Positions 53,681-63,309 of a stretch of 64,000 bases of DNA are shown here, piece by piece. Source of the stretch: Symsagittifera roscoffensis (taxonomy: Eukaryota; Xenacoelomorpha; Acoela; Convolutidae); NCBI RefSeq assembly GCF_963678635.1, contig NC_087062.1, positions 7,430,193 through 7,494,192 of the forward strand, written 5' to 3'. Each line of letters begins with the position of its first letter. The first letter of the stretch is position 1. The notes beneath the pieces were generated by a model. The model did no database searches. It was given only the letters and a program-made list of their open reading frames with translations, and was not told the DNA's origin. The position numbers were made by a program, and so were the translations under genes.

Positions 53681-54838
53681 ATGCTCGAAAAATTCAAGGA
53701 GACGAAAGACAACATCGTGTCATCATACCACAGATACCGAGGATACTATGACCAGAAAGCACTAGCCCAGCCGCTAGTACTTCACTCGTTTTTCATTCTC
53801 CTCAACCCCCTTCTGACCAATCAGTCTGCTAACAGGAATAAGTCACTCCAAGTATGGCTCCCCCTGTATAGAGTAGAAAAGGTGCTCACTAACAGCAACT
53901 ACATAGTCCGGAAAGCCGGAACAAACCATACGCAGTGTGTACACCGAATTCGTCTGCGGCCAATCAAACCACAGTACCCACCAGAAGACATCGAACCAAT
54001 CGACCCAAAACAATTCGTGATTGACCCTTCGCTGGGCAAATACAGGAGTGAGCCAGGACTGTTCGATGACTACTTACCTCGACTGCTCGAAGACGCGCAA
54101 CCGCAGAACGACAGCGAAAAGCCCCAAACAGCCCCGACGACCATCAGATTGACGATATCAATTGGAGGCCCACCGGCACCAGCACTAACACCACCGCCCC
54201 CTGCAGCAGTGATGGCACCACTGCGACAGCCACCAGCTCCGCCACCAGTACCAATCGCACGACCACGATCGCCATCTCCACCTGACATCGGACTGGACCC
54301 AACCAACCCACCTCAGCCTGAGCAACAGGAAGCACCCCTCGAAGAAGATCACATGGACGGAACGGGAACGCCAGAACCAGGTGGACATCCTGCCGAGGAA
54401 CAACACGTACGAGAACCACCGCAAACGAGACGCAAAGCAGCAGCCATAGCACGTGACAGGATTTATGGACAAACTCGATTCAGTAACGACGTACGATACC
54501 ATCCGATACCACCTCGTGAGATGCACCTCCGAAAATATGGGCTGCGAACAGTAGATGGACACGAGGTCGCCCCTGTCACCTTTAGCCCAAGATCTTCAAG
54601 GAAGGAAAACCAGGAAAAAATACGACTACAAGTAGCTGAGGCAAATGAATCACTCCCACCAAGAGAACAAAAGAAGAGGATAATAAAAAGCAGCCTTGCA
54701 CGCGCAAAACAGGCAGTGAGGCCAAACGATGAAGCCACCAGCAGCAAAGATTCAATGAATACAATTCAAGAACCAAATATCATATTTGGCACAGGAGATC
54801 TGTTGCATTTCCCTGGCTCCATCGCTCATTGTGTCTAG
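53681..54838 (+). CDS. retroelement 2 integrase C-terminus with Pro-rich tail leading into macro domain
   Basis: 385 residues. The first 100 continue the integrase C-terminal domain (WLPLYRVEKVLTNSNYIVRK, then a HRIRLRPIKP block). Residues about 155-215 are Pro/Ala-rich and disordered, followed by a basic segment (about 260-345). The last 20 residues, FGTGDLLHFPGSIAHCV, are the start of the macro domain, cut by a one-base frameshift at about 54835. So integrase, disordered linker and macro domain were one polypeptide. Confidence 0.7.
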   Translation: MLEKFKETKDNIVSSYHRYRGYYDQKALAQPLVLHSFFILLNPLLTNQSANRNKSLQVWLPLYRVEKVLTNSNYIVRKAGTNHTQCVHRIRLRPIKPQYPPEDIEPIDPKQFVIDPSLGKYRSEPGLFDDYLPRLLEDAQPQNDSEKPQTAPTTIRLTISIGGPPAPALTPPPPAAVMAPLRQPPAPPPVPIARPRSPSPPDIGLDPTNPPQPEQQEAPLEEDHMDGTGTPEPGGHPAEEQHVREPPQTRRKAAAIARDRIYGQTRFSNDVRYHPIPPREMHLRKYGLRTVDGHEVAPVTFSPRSSRKENQEKIRLQVAEANESLPPREQKKRIIKSSLARAKQAVRPNDEATSSKDSMNTIQEPNIIFGTGDLLHFPGSIAHCV

Positions 54839-55199
54839 TGACTTTCAGATGAGCAAAGTAATAGCACAGCAAATTCGCGACGCCTACCCAGCACTACAGC
54901 CCACGTTGAAGTCGATTGAAACACCACAAGTTGGGGGCTCAGTATCAATGCACATTCCTTCTCAAAACAAATCAATATTCAATTTAGTGACAAAATCGCA
55001 ATATTTCAAAAAACCGTCTTAGTATGACCTCACATGCAGCCTCCGCTGCATGAAGAAGCAGCTAATTGAACAAGGAATCAAACAAATCGCACTTCCCAAG
55101 ATAGGATGTGGACTTGATAAATTACAAGAACATTCAGTTTTAAACATCATCTACGACATCTTCCGAAAAAGTGACATCAAAGTCTTCATATATGTTTAA
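54774..55199 (+). pseudogene. TARG1/OARD1-like macro domain at the end of pol
   Basis: TARG1-type macro domains bind ADP-ribose and remove it from acidic residues of proteins. Seen in order: GDLLHFPGSIAHCV, SSDFQMSKVIAQQIR, IFNLVTKSQY, SLRCMKKQLIEQGIKQIALP, IGCGLDKLQ and IKVFIYV at the end. The Lys in LVTK and the Asp in GCGLD stand at the places of the two catalytic residues of human TARG1 (Lys84, Asp125). Length (about 140 residues) is that of a complete domain. One frameshift (about 54835) and one in-frame TAG (55020-55022) break it in this copy. The call rests on pattern matching by eye but the motifs are close. Confidence 0.82.
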
Positions 55200-55237
55200 A
55201 CCAATTTACGGCACTGTCATAGATCATTAGACGACCA

Positions 55238-56090
55238 ATGAGGAGCCTGCAGAAGCGTAGCGCAGGAGGAAATGTATAGAACTCGAGATATCAAAAAACA
55301 CCTCAACCTCCCATTGTATTAAGATCACGAATAAAAAAGTTTCGAGCACCCCGACAACTCAGTGATCGAATCTCGAAAATTTTGACACCAGTGAGCTCTG
55401 TAGCACCAATGAGGAGCCTGCAGAAGCGCAGCGCAGGAGGAAATGTATAGAACTCGAGATATCAGAAAACACCTCAACCTCCCATGTATTAAGATCACGA
55501 ATAAAAAAAGTTTCGAGCACCTCGACAACTCAGTGATCGAATCTCGAAAATTTTGACACCAGTGAGCTCTGTAGAACAAATGAGGAGCCTGCAGAAGCGC
55601 AGCGCAGGAAGAAATGTATAGAACTCGAGATATCAAAAAACACCTCAACCTCCCATGTATTAAGATCACGAATGAAAAAGTTTCGAGCACCCCGACAACT
55701 CAGTGATCGAATCTCGAAAATTTTGACACCAGTGAGCTCTGTAGCACCAATGAGGAGCCTGCAGAAGCGCAGCGCAGGAGGAAATGTATAGAACTCGAGA
55801 TACCAAAAAACACCTCAACCTCCCATGTATTAAGATCACAAATAAAAAAAGTTTCGAGCACACCGACAACTCAGTGATCGAATCTCGACAATTTTGACAC
55901 CAGTGAGCTCTGTAGCACCAATGAGGAGCCTGCAGAAGCGCAGCGCAGGAGGAAATGTATAGAACTCGAGATACCAATAAACACCTCAACCTCCGATGTA
56001 TTAAGATCACGAATAAAAAAGTTTCGAGCACCCCGACCACTGAGTGATAGGACCTCACACATTTTAACACAAGTGGCCTCTACATTGCCA
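55238..56090. repeat. 171-bp tandem repeat, five units
   Basis: Unit starts (ATGAGGAGC) at 55238, 55409, 55580, 55750 and 55921, with a sixth diverged start at 56091; spacing 171, 171, 170, 171, 170. Units are nearly identical; each contains GCGCAGCGCAGGAGGAAATG-type sequence and AGTTTCGAGCACCCCGACAA. The array begins 39 bases after the macro-domain stop codon, so it may be in the 3' untranslated region or LTR of retroelement 2. No spacers of a CRISPR kind. Confidence 0.95.
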
Positions 56091-56241
56091 ATGAGGAGCT
56101 CGCAGAGGCCCGGGGGAGACGTAATGTTAACATTCCAAACTCTTTACGAATTATATCTTCAAAAACTGTGAGGATGAAATAAATAACTGTAAATTGGATT
56201 TTTATGAAGGCAACGAGTCACACAATACTTCAGCAAATGCA

Positions 56242-56864
56242 TCATCTTTCTAAGTCCTTGCATTTCGCCCCACGCTCATAAAATCGTTGCCTTCTCTCTC
56301 CAACAGGCAGAAGACGCGTCACAGACTGCCACATTTGCTCATACCTCTCACTAGGTACTCTCAGCCCAATGGAGAGGAGCGATGAACAACAGGACACATT
56401 TCCCGGCGTGACCACACAATGAACCCAACCGTATGGAAGGTACACAGTGTCCCCAATTTCCTGTGTACAGCAGCCCAATGACGATCCATGCTCAACTAAG
56501 CATCTCATCAGCGAGTCAGGTGTCACAAACTCGTCTTCCAGTCTTTGCGCAAACTTGCTAGGTCTCACAAAGAACCAGATCTATCACCCGATCCATACAG
56601 TGTCGCCAGGCTAGCAAGTGACTCATCAATGTCGCTATGAAAGCGAGTGAAGTTCTCGCCTTCTGTCACAATCAGGTACCCGTATGCTTGGTCTGACACC
56701 TGCGCACCCTGAGGGGCCCAATAATTTATAAACTTCGGAACTTTGTGGCGATCCTTCGGCAGCAGTCCCAAATTATACTTAGCACCAAGAGGACCAGTGC
56801 GCAACTCCAACGGCTCGAAGCTCTCCAACAACCGACTGGCATACACGAGCCGATCTACCAAACG
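56242..56864 (-). CDS. JmjC-domain protein, 3' exon (one frameshift)
   Basis: JmjC proteins are Fe(II)/2-oxoglutarate dioxygenases, many of them histone demethylases. Minus strand, exon from 56864 (after acceptor TTTTTCAG) to the stop at 56242. Seen: FTRFHSDIDES with the His-x-Asp metal pair, then IWFFVRPSK, and GDTVYLPYGWVHCVVTPG with the third metal His. The WFFVRPS and PYGWVHCVVTP blocks are closest in style to the KDM2/KDM7 (PHF8) group. A one-base frameshift at about 56575 divides the exon (56565-56861 and 56242-56568), either a true mutation or a sequence error. The first exon seen is beyond the inserted LTR element (62209-62421). Confidence 0.75.
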
Positions 56865-56945
56865 CTGAAAAATAAAGCAGCAACGCTAACATCGATGGGC
56901 AATGCACCAAATCAAAACACACGAAGCTCGAACATTTACACTTAC

Positions 56946-57572
56946 TGTTCTGATTTCAAATAGAAACAGAAACATGAATTATTTTATTGAGCTAACAAAA
57001 TGTGACGCCGCCGCCACCACAAAAGAAATATGTTTTTATTCCCTTGCAAAAGGAAGGGAAATGCTATTGGAATAATTCGAATAACGTTTTAAGCATTGAG
57101 AATTGAAACGACTATTCTCATTCAATGCGAATATTAACGATTCCTCTCGTAAAATACGAGCATACGAAACCTTCTCGTAAAATACGAATGTATGAATAGA
57201 GAATACGAAGTTAAGAAGTAACTTCTCATTTGATACGAAAAGTGGTACGATTTCCGATCTGAGTATAAATAGAAGCTCAAAACTACGGGAATTCATTCCC
57301 AACAATATCTCTTCTAACACCAACACCACTCTCTTCAACCACCCCCAACCAATCTCTAAAATAATATCTACTCTCAGTAAAAATATCTCTAATCTTACCG
57401 TTAAAATAGATATTGAGTCAAAAGGCAACTTGCTGTAAATTCATACTAACTTCTTTTCTAATAAAATATTTCTCAGCGAATTTTAGATTTACTTTCTAAG
57501 ATAGAAAGTAGAAAGGACCCTTTATTCCTAGCAAGCGTTTTGTCCGACGTATATAGTTTTGCTAGCGTAATA
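56946..57572 (+). repeat. 5' LTR
   Basis: Begins TGTTCTGATTTC, ends GCTAGCGTAATA. About 98 per cent identical to the 3' LTR by eye (roughly a dozen differences). Contains TATAAATA at 57264 and AATAAA at 57460. Directly behind it, TGGTGCGACCAGTGAGG (from 57576) is a plausible primer-binding site that starts with the usual TGG. Confidence 0.9.
57264..57271 (+). promoter_or_regulatory. LTR TATA box
   Basis: TATAAATA, in the 5' LTR; AATAAA follows about 195 bases later, giving the usual U3-R order. The same pair occurs in the 3' LTR at 61896 and 62092. Confidence 0.65.
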
Positions 57573-57793
57573 AATTGGTGCGACCAGTGAGGCACACCTT
57601 CTAAAAATTCGCAAAAATTGCCAAAGTCTCAAAAAGAGATAAAAAAGCAAAGAATCCAATTCTCAAACTGGAGAATTGCTGAAATTTCTCTTACAAATAA
57701 AGAGAAGTAATAAATTTCCAAATCGGAAATTTAAGTTTTCTAAGCATATTTATAAAATATATATTTCTTTTTTAGTTTTAAGCTGAATATAAT

Positions 57794-57970
57794 ATGGCTG
57801 ATACCCCAATATCCCATCCCAACTTGTCTTTAATGACATTCTCGGGAAACGACCCGAACCAAAATGCTACAGCTTTTTGGAATTCAAGACCTAAACGGAC
57901 AAATCGTCCTACAAACATCTATGGAACTACAATTCCATCTAGTATAATTGGCAAATTTAAAAAGAAATAA
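57794..57970 (+). pseudogene. gag remnant
   Basis: A 58-residue frame. The first 30 residues (TFSGNDPNQNATAFWNS) look like a gypsy gag start. The rest (basic, ending IIGKFKKK) does not continue gag and may be the last codons of pol, which would place one end of the large deletion near 57888. Confidence 0.5.
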
Positions 57971-58104
57971 AAACACTAAACCATTTATTTGGCCAAACTA
58001 AATATTTTTTCAATTCTTTCTATTGGCCTTTTCTTTTTTTTTCCTTTTCTCTTTTATAAATATTTCGTTTGTAATAAAACCACAAAACACCAAAAATAAC
58101 ATAT

Positions 58105-58776
58105 TTACAAATAGATTTTAAAATAACTTTTATAAAGATAAGACTTTATATCCGTGTAAGTTTTGACTAGTTTAATAGCCGCCATCTTTTCCAAAGAGTT
58201 TTCAGCGGCCCTACTCAGGCTCCTCTCTGCAAACGGCAGCGCTGAATAAGGCCGCCACCAAGCTTGATATATTTCCTCCAACATGATATCCAGCTCTATC
58301 TTTTTTCTAAATTCTTCCTCTGTTGCTGGCTTTCTGAAGAATTCTACTTGAAACTAAAACAAATTTATATACGATTTCTATGTTGCCATGCCACTTGAAT
58401 AAAAAAAAAAAATTTTTATTATTTTTAAAATTGGGTGTATTGTAAAACAAACTTACATCCTCTTCAAAGAATAAGGACAAAAATATGGGCTCCGTAGTTT
58501 CTTGGCGAAGAACCTACTCTGAATTAAGCCCAGCTCAAATAGTTCCTCGGTATTCAGTACAGGATACTTGAAGACTTAACTCCGGTCCATAAAGATCATA
58601 AATTCCATAGGCGTTAAATTTGCCCCTTTCTCTACTAATCCGTCATAGATTGCCACACTTCTCTCGACTTCCTTGTCCTCCAGCAAGGCTTCATGTTTGA
58701 AATTTAGCTCATCCCGTAAGTTCAAAAACTTCTCCGGGAAGTCCACCAGATTATCTTCAGGATCGATAAAATTCAT
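58105..58776 (-). CDS. antisense spliced small gene inside the LTR element
   Basis: Unknown function. On the minus strand: an exon with ATG at 58774-58776 (preceded by TCGTCCAG, a possible acceptor) and 66 codons to a TAA at 58576; a stretch ending at 58457 in EDF-type acidic sequence with donor GTAAGT; a 103-base intron (58354-58456, ending TTTTAG); and a last exon 58105-58353 of 82 codons (ELDIMLEEIYQAWWRPYSAL). The last intron is convincing in sites and phase. The junction between the first two parts is not resolved; either another small intron or decay. Antisense position explains why an intron could survive retrotransposition. Confidence 0.45.
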
Positions 58777-59304
58777 TCTGGACGACGAAAATTTTTTTTT
58801 GAGGATAAAATACAGATAGTTCAAACTAAACGGAAAGCAAACAAATGATGTTGCTTTTAGTCCTCTTTTATGAAGAGATGTTTTTTTTTCATTTTCCTCC
58901 TCCAATAGGGAAGGGGAATGCAGTTGTTAAAAATTAACATCAGCATAAACGAATAAAAATCATTTCACTGCTAGATCTCAACAAATCAAAACTAAGTGGA
59001 AAAACCAAGACATTAAAACCAGAGTGGAAAAAACCACAACATTACAAAACGAATGGCGAAGGAATTACGACTGAAAAAGAGTCACTTCCGAAAGACGCCG
59101 AATAACAACGGCCAATCAGAGCTTAGATTTGCAAACAAGCAAAAACAGCCTTTAAAAACTAACTGATATACAGTTGTTTTCATTCTTGCTCAATTCCACA
59201 TCTTGCATTCAAAACCTCCTCTCTCTCAAAAAATAAATCTGCTAAATTCCTCAACAAAAACTATAAAATCTAACTCAAATTTCCCATCACAAAAAATCCA
59301 CAAA

Positions 59305-60903
59305 ATGACAAATCCAAATAGTGAACTAGAGGAAGGTGAAATAATGGACCAAGATCCTGTTCTAACACTTCTCGAGGAAATGCTTAAAGTGAGTACTTTT
59401 AAAAATTCTTTTGCTATCATTCACCACCAAAAAATAAATTTGCAAAAAATTTATTTGGTTGGTCTTTTAACTCTAATAATACTTTCGAATCAAACCTCAG
59501 CATTTGATCCGAAAGAACAATTATATGCAAATACTGCAAATAATCGTCGGGTTGCTCATTATGATTGCCAACTAATGACTTCTAACAAAATGTTCTCTCT
59601 AAATAAAGTAGCACCTTGCAAAGTCCAACCAGAAAATAATAAAGTAACCCATGCTTGTGTTACTCTATATCAGAGACATTATCGCACAAAAGTAAATGCG
59701 ACAATGTGTCGAATCAAACACCAAGCAATGCGTTGGTTCTGCGATAATTTTGATTCGAGTGGTATCGACGCTCGACAAAATATGATCACTACTGATCTCC
59801 ATTTATCTGCCGATCAATGTAAATCGGCCGCCGACAGAGGCTATCTTAACCTAGGCTATGCTAGTATTGGAAAAATTCCTTTCAAATTTAATGTTAAAAC
59901 AGTAACTAATGCCCATGCTGGCAAAGTTGACGGCAAACATCATAACGAATGTGATGGCCGTTCTTGGATTAAATTGGACACTTTTGAAACTTACATGCAA
60001 AATGTAACTCTGACTGTTAACCTCAAAGATGGAACAGTCAATAATTGGCAAAACATTCCTTTGCCCTGTCCAGTGTCTACAAATGGATGTGAAACAACAT
60101 CCTTAGACGCTTTTGCTTATACTTGGGAAGAACCCAACAATTGCATTTTCACTGTTTTAAACAGATTTCCGGCTAAAATGATTCAAAACGAAGAATCATA
60201 CTATATAATTAAAGGCGATTCTAGCCCGTCTATTCATTCTAGCCATAGAAGGGATTCTCAAAAATTTATGCTACAGGTGATGAATAAACCGCAATCTCTT
60301 TGTGGTCATCCCAGAATAGTGTATTCAACTTCATATGATTCACTTTTTATTGCATACACTGACGGTTTCAATATGGATACTGGAATCCAAGTTAAACCAA
60401 CCCCAGAAACGGGAACTATTCATAATGCCGGCCAACCAAATTCTACTTTTCTCACATTAAGTGATGATTCGCCGCCACTCCAATTTTCAACTCATCAAAT
60501 TGACTACGAAGCTCATATAGGAACCAAATTGGACTATATTCTTTTTTATAGCTTCTACATGCTCAGAACGGCCGAGTTAGCCCTTCTGCAAAATCAATGT
60601 GAGCTAGAACGCTCCTCAATATTAAATACTTTAATGCTTTCACTTGAAAGCCCACGTTTGGCTGGCTATATTCTAACCAAAAACCGCTCTATGTTCTTAG
60701 AGACCAATGGCAATGTTGCCTGGCTCTACCATTGTCCGAAATTTTATTTACCTTTGCAATTAATGGATGAATGCTATAATCGCATTCCCATTATGTATAA
60801 GAAAAATATTCGATTTGTCGATCCAATTACGCGACAAACTTTTCAGTCGGCAGATCTACAAGACTGCTCCGACAAACATTCGAATCTCTTTCAACTATAC
60901 TGA
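59305..60903 (+). CDS. envelope-glycoprotein-like protein of the LTR element
   Basis: Putative surface glycoprotein, 532 residues. Start ATG at 59305 in good context (ACAAAATG). A hydrophobic segment at about residues 50-68 (IYLVGLLTLIILSNQTSA) would act as signal peptide. The ectodomain has over 15 Cys and several N-x-S/T sites, starting with a HYDC motif. The pattern resembles glycoproteins of chuvirus-like viruses that occur with some LTR elements of invertebrates; this is inference from general pattern. No transmembrane anchor is visible before the stop at 60901-60903, and another frame (to 61021) with a heptad-like basic segment overlaps the end, so the protein appears truncated. Confidence 0.6.
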   Translation: MTNPNSELEEGEIMDQDPVLTLLEEMLKVSTFKNSFAIIHHQKINLQKIYLVGLLTLIILSNQTSAFDPKEQLYANTANNRRVAHYDCQLMTSNKMFSLNKVAPCKVQPENNKVTHACVTLYQRHYRTKVNATMCRIKHQAMRWFCDNFDSSGIDARQNMITTDLHLSADQCKSAADRGYLNLGYASIGKIPFKFNVKTVTNAHAGKVDGKHHNECDGRSWIKLDTFETYMQNVTLTVNLKDGTVNNWQNIPLPCPVSTNGCETTSLDAFAYTWEEPNNCIFTVLNRFPAKMIQNEESYYIIKGDSSPSIHSSHRRDSQKFMLQVMNKPQSLCGHPRIVYSTSYDSLFIAYTDGFNMDTGIQVKPTPETGTIHNAGQPNSTFLTLSDDSPPLQFSTHQIDYEAHIGTKLDYILFYSFYMLRTAELALLQNQCELERSSILNTLMLSLESPRLAGYILTKNRSMFLETNGNVAWLYHCPKFYLPLQLMDECYNRIPIMYKKNIRFVDPITRQTFQSADLQDCSDKHSNLFQLY

Positions 60904-61021
60904 GCAAATTCAGCGCAGTCATATCCATGAAACGCATCAAATCCGGGAGCTGAAAAAGCAAATCCACAATTTGAAAACAAAAAATCGCCAACTTATAGCC
61001 CGGTTGGAAGGAAAATTGTAA

Positions 61022-61573
61022 AAATTTATCCTTTCATTTAAACATTTATTCTTTCGTTTTATATAGCTATGTAGTATAGCTATTAATTTTTTCCTTTCCC
61101 AGCAATTTTGACTTTTATAAAAAATAAAAAAAAAAAAAAAATACACCCTTTTGTATGAACCAGTCCTCTCCTTATTACGCATATGGACACTCACTTCACA
61201 TACTTCAAGACTTCACATACTTCAAGAAGAAAAGGAGACTTCGGAAAAAGAATGTTCAAGGAATAAAACTAACCTTCAAACTTTTGAGAAACAAATAATT
61301 TTGATGTATTTAATTTTATAGTTAAATCCCTTGGTTGTGTAAACTCTATTTTGATTTATAAATGTAACTGATGTATTTATATTCATTCAAGCCTGACTCA
61401 AAGTATCAGTTGTTCAAAAACATCTGCTACCTGTAATACCAACAAACTATTGAACCAACTTTATGAGATTGAAAGAAAAAACTTCGATCGATCAACAATT
61501 ACCCCACTATTCAAGTGAAAGTAATAAAAATGAAAGTTTCAGTTTTTTTCCTCTCCAAATAGGAGGATGGATA
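61022..61573. other. 3' non-coding region of the LTR element
   Basis: AT-rich. A purine run AGGAGGATGG just before the 3' LTR is a likely polypurine tract. A 24-bp-scale duplication CACTTCACATACTTCAAGA is seen near 61190-61225. No gene. Confidence 0.6.
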
Positions 61574-62204
61574 TGTTCTGATTTCAAATAGAAACAGAAA
61601 CATGAATTATTTTATTGAGCTAACAAAATGTGACGCCGCCGCCACCACAAAAGAAATATGTTTTTATTCCCTTGCAAAAGGAAGGGAAATGCTAATGGAA
61701 TAATTCGTGTAACCGTTTTAAGCATTGAGAATTGAAACGACTATTCTCATTCAATGCGAATATTAACGATTCCTCTCGTAAAATACGAGCATACGAAACC
61801 TTCTTCTCGTAAAATACGAATGTACGAATAGAGAATACGAAGTTAAGAAGTAACTTCTCATTTGATACGAAAAGTGGTACGATTTCCCATCTGAGTATAA
61901 ATAGAAGTTCAAAACTACGGGAATTCATTCCCAACAATATCTCTTCTAACACCAACACCACTCTCTTCAACCACCCCCAACCAATCTCTTAAATAATATC
62001 TACTCTCAGTAAAAATATCTCTAATCTCACCGTTAAAATAGATTTTGAGTCAAAAGGCAACTTGCTGTAAATTCATACTAACTTCTTTTCTAATAAAATA
62101 TTTCTCAGCGAATTTTAGATTTACTTTCTAAGATAGAAAGTAGAAAGGACCCTTTATTCCTAGCAAGCGTTTTGTCCGACGTATATAGTTTTGCTAGCGT
62201 AATA
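61574..62204 (+). repeat. 3' LTR
   Basis: Copy of the 5' LTR with the same first 12 and last 12 bases, TATAAATA at 61896 and AATAAA at 62092. Small indels distinguish it. Followed directly by the TTAC duplication. Confidence 0.9.
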
Positions 62205-62208
62205 TTAC

Positions 62209-62421
62209 CCTCTTGCCCTTGTCCTTGTATTCGACCGCGACAAATTTTCGAATAATAGCGGGAACCTCTCGATCCAAGCCGTCCAAGGAGTCCAACACGG
62301 CTATTTGAGGAAGCACTTTTGCGTATTCTCCTACAGAATGCAAGTCAACCTGTCCCCCAGAATCAACATAGGGATTAGATCTAGTTTTCCGCTTCGAGCA
62401 ACAAGCAAAGGAAAGCCCTCG
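62209..62421 (-). CDS. JmjC-domain protein, upstream exon
   Basis: A 71-codon open stretch on the minus strand ending in KDKGKR exactly before GTAA. Joined in phase 0 with the exon at 56864 it continues the same protein (VDLHSVGEYAKVLPQIAVLD, AIIRKFVAVEYKDKGKR). Its 5' limit is uncertain: a stop in frame lies at 62422-62424, and a pyrimidine-rich acceptor candidate occurs inside (near 62390). The 5' splice site is disrupted by the LTR element; the original intron was 81 bases. Confidence 0.6.
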
Positions 62422-62907
62422 TTACTTCTCTTCATAATATAACTAAAAATTGAAAATATATCATAATATTGTCAAGCAGTACCAAGGGGCGGGAACTGAA
62501 CGTTCAACAATTTACCTTACTTAAAATCTAAAATAAAAATATCGTCTGAGCACTCACCAATGATCTTATGAAAAATACTGCGAAAAGTACGAGTATGAAT
62601 TAAAGTATACAGCTAACAACTCAAAGTAAATTTAAAAGTCCGAAGTTTCTAAAACAAAAGTTCAGTAAACAAAGTTGACTACTACTTCTTCTTCAAGACA
62701 GCTGCAATAACTGCTCCTAAAAACAGTAGAGCAGCCTCCACATTACAAACATCTCGGAGCCGTTCCCATCCTCAACTTCCCCCGCCAGAGGGGGGCACAG
62801 CGGAGAACGCTCCGACCACGTCTGGGTACTCCCAAACTGTACGAAGCTGCCATTCCGGCAACAAAACAAACTTGCCCCAAGGCAACGGCAAACACATTTT
62901 TCAACTG
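62422..62907. other. possible further 5' exon region of the JmjC gene
   Basis: On the minus strand a 69-codon frame (62717-62926) starts behind a TTTTTTTTTTCAG acceptor-like site and is Cys-rich (KCVCRCLGASLFCC). It could be an upstream exon, but I cannot match it to a PHD finger or any other domain. Confidence 0.25.
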
Positions 62908-62917
62908 AAAAAAAAAA

Positions 62918-63309
62918 TTGTATCATAAATTATGAAATCAGGCGATGGAAGAATCGAATTGAAGCCCGTACTGTCAGTATGTGCAGCTAATCGAAAAGAG
63001 TTTGTAGAACAGGGATCTAAGATCCGAGAGAAATATATGGTACTAACTCAAGACGAAATCAACGGACATCAAGTACCGAAAACATATTCGCGAAGGACCT
63101 CAACCTGCTCGTCTGTGGGACTATCAGGCAGAAGACTGGACTCCACTATTGACGTTAACGAAGACAGAGAGAAGAGAGTAACCCAAATTTGAGCAGTTGA
63201 AATTGTATCTCATTTAATACACCATCATTTTCATTCTGAATGACGAAGTGGCTTTCATAAGTTAACCTTGCTTCTCCCTAAAAAGAGAAAAAAAATTGTA
63301 TCATAAATT
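62918..63309 (+). mobile_element. candidate processed retrocopy flanked by direct repeats
   Basis: TTGTATCATAAATT occurs at 62918-62931 and 63296-63309. The second copy is preceded by an A-rich run (AAAAAGAGAAAAAAAA). Between them lies one small open frame and a short trailer. This is the layout of LINE-mediated insertion of an mRNA with a target duplication of 14 bases or more. Confidence 0.5.
62932..63192 (+). CDS. small uncharacterised protein of the candidate retrocopy
   Basis: 86 residues, ATG directly behind the left direct repeat. Charged, Ser/Arg-rich second half (KTYSRRTSTCSSVGLSGRR). Not recognised. Without a 5' leader, the copy would be 5'-truncated close to the start codon. The frame is intact, which suggests either youth or selection. 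Confidence 0.35.
   Translation: MKSGDGRIELKPVLSVCAANRKEFVEQGSKIREKYMVLTQDEINGHQVPKTYSRRTSTCSSVGLSGRRLDSTIDVNEDREKRVTQI

Larger units (their letters stand above)
56946..62204 (+). mobile_element. LTR retroelement, env-bearing, with large gag-pol deletion
   Basis: Two LTRs (56946-57572, 61574-62204) flank a 4-kb interior; TTAC stands on both sides (56942-56945, 62205-62208), a 4-bp target duplication. The interior has a short gag start, an antisense spliced small gene and an envelope-like frame; RT, RNase H and integrase are absent. The element therefore moved with enzymes from elsewhere, or lost them after insertion. It lies antisense to the JmjC gene, in its splice donor. Confidence 0.88.

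Noticed and set aside
55238-56100. CRISPR-like array
   Set aside because: The whole 171-bp unit repeats without unique spacers; it is a tandem repeat in eukaryotic DNA.
62717-62926. PHD finger exon upstream of the JmjC domain
   Set aside because: Cys residues are present, but their spacing does not fit C4HC3 and no His is properly placed.
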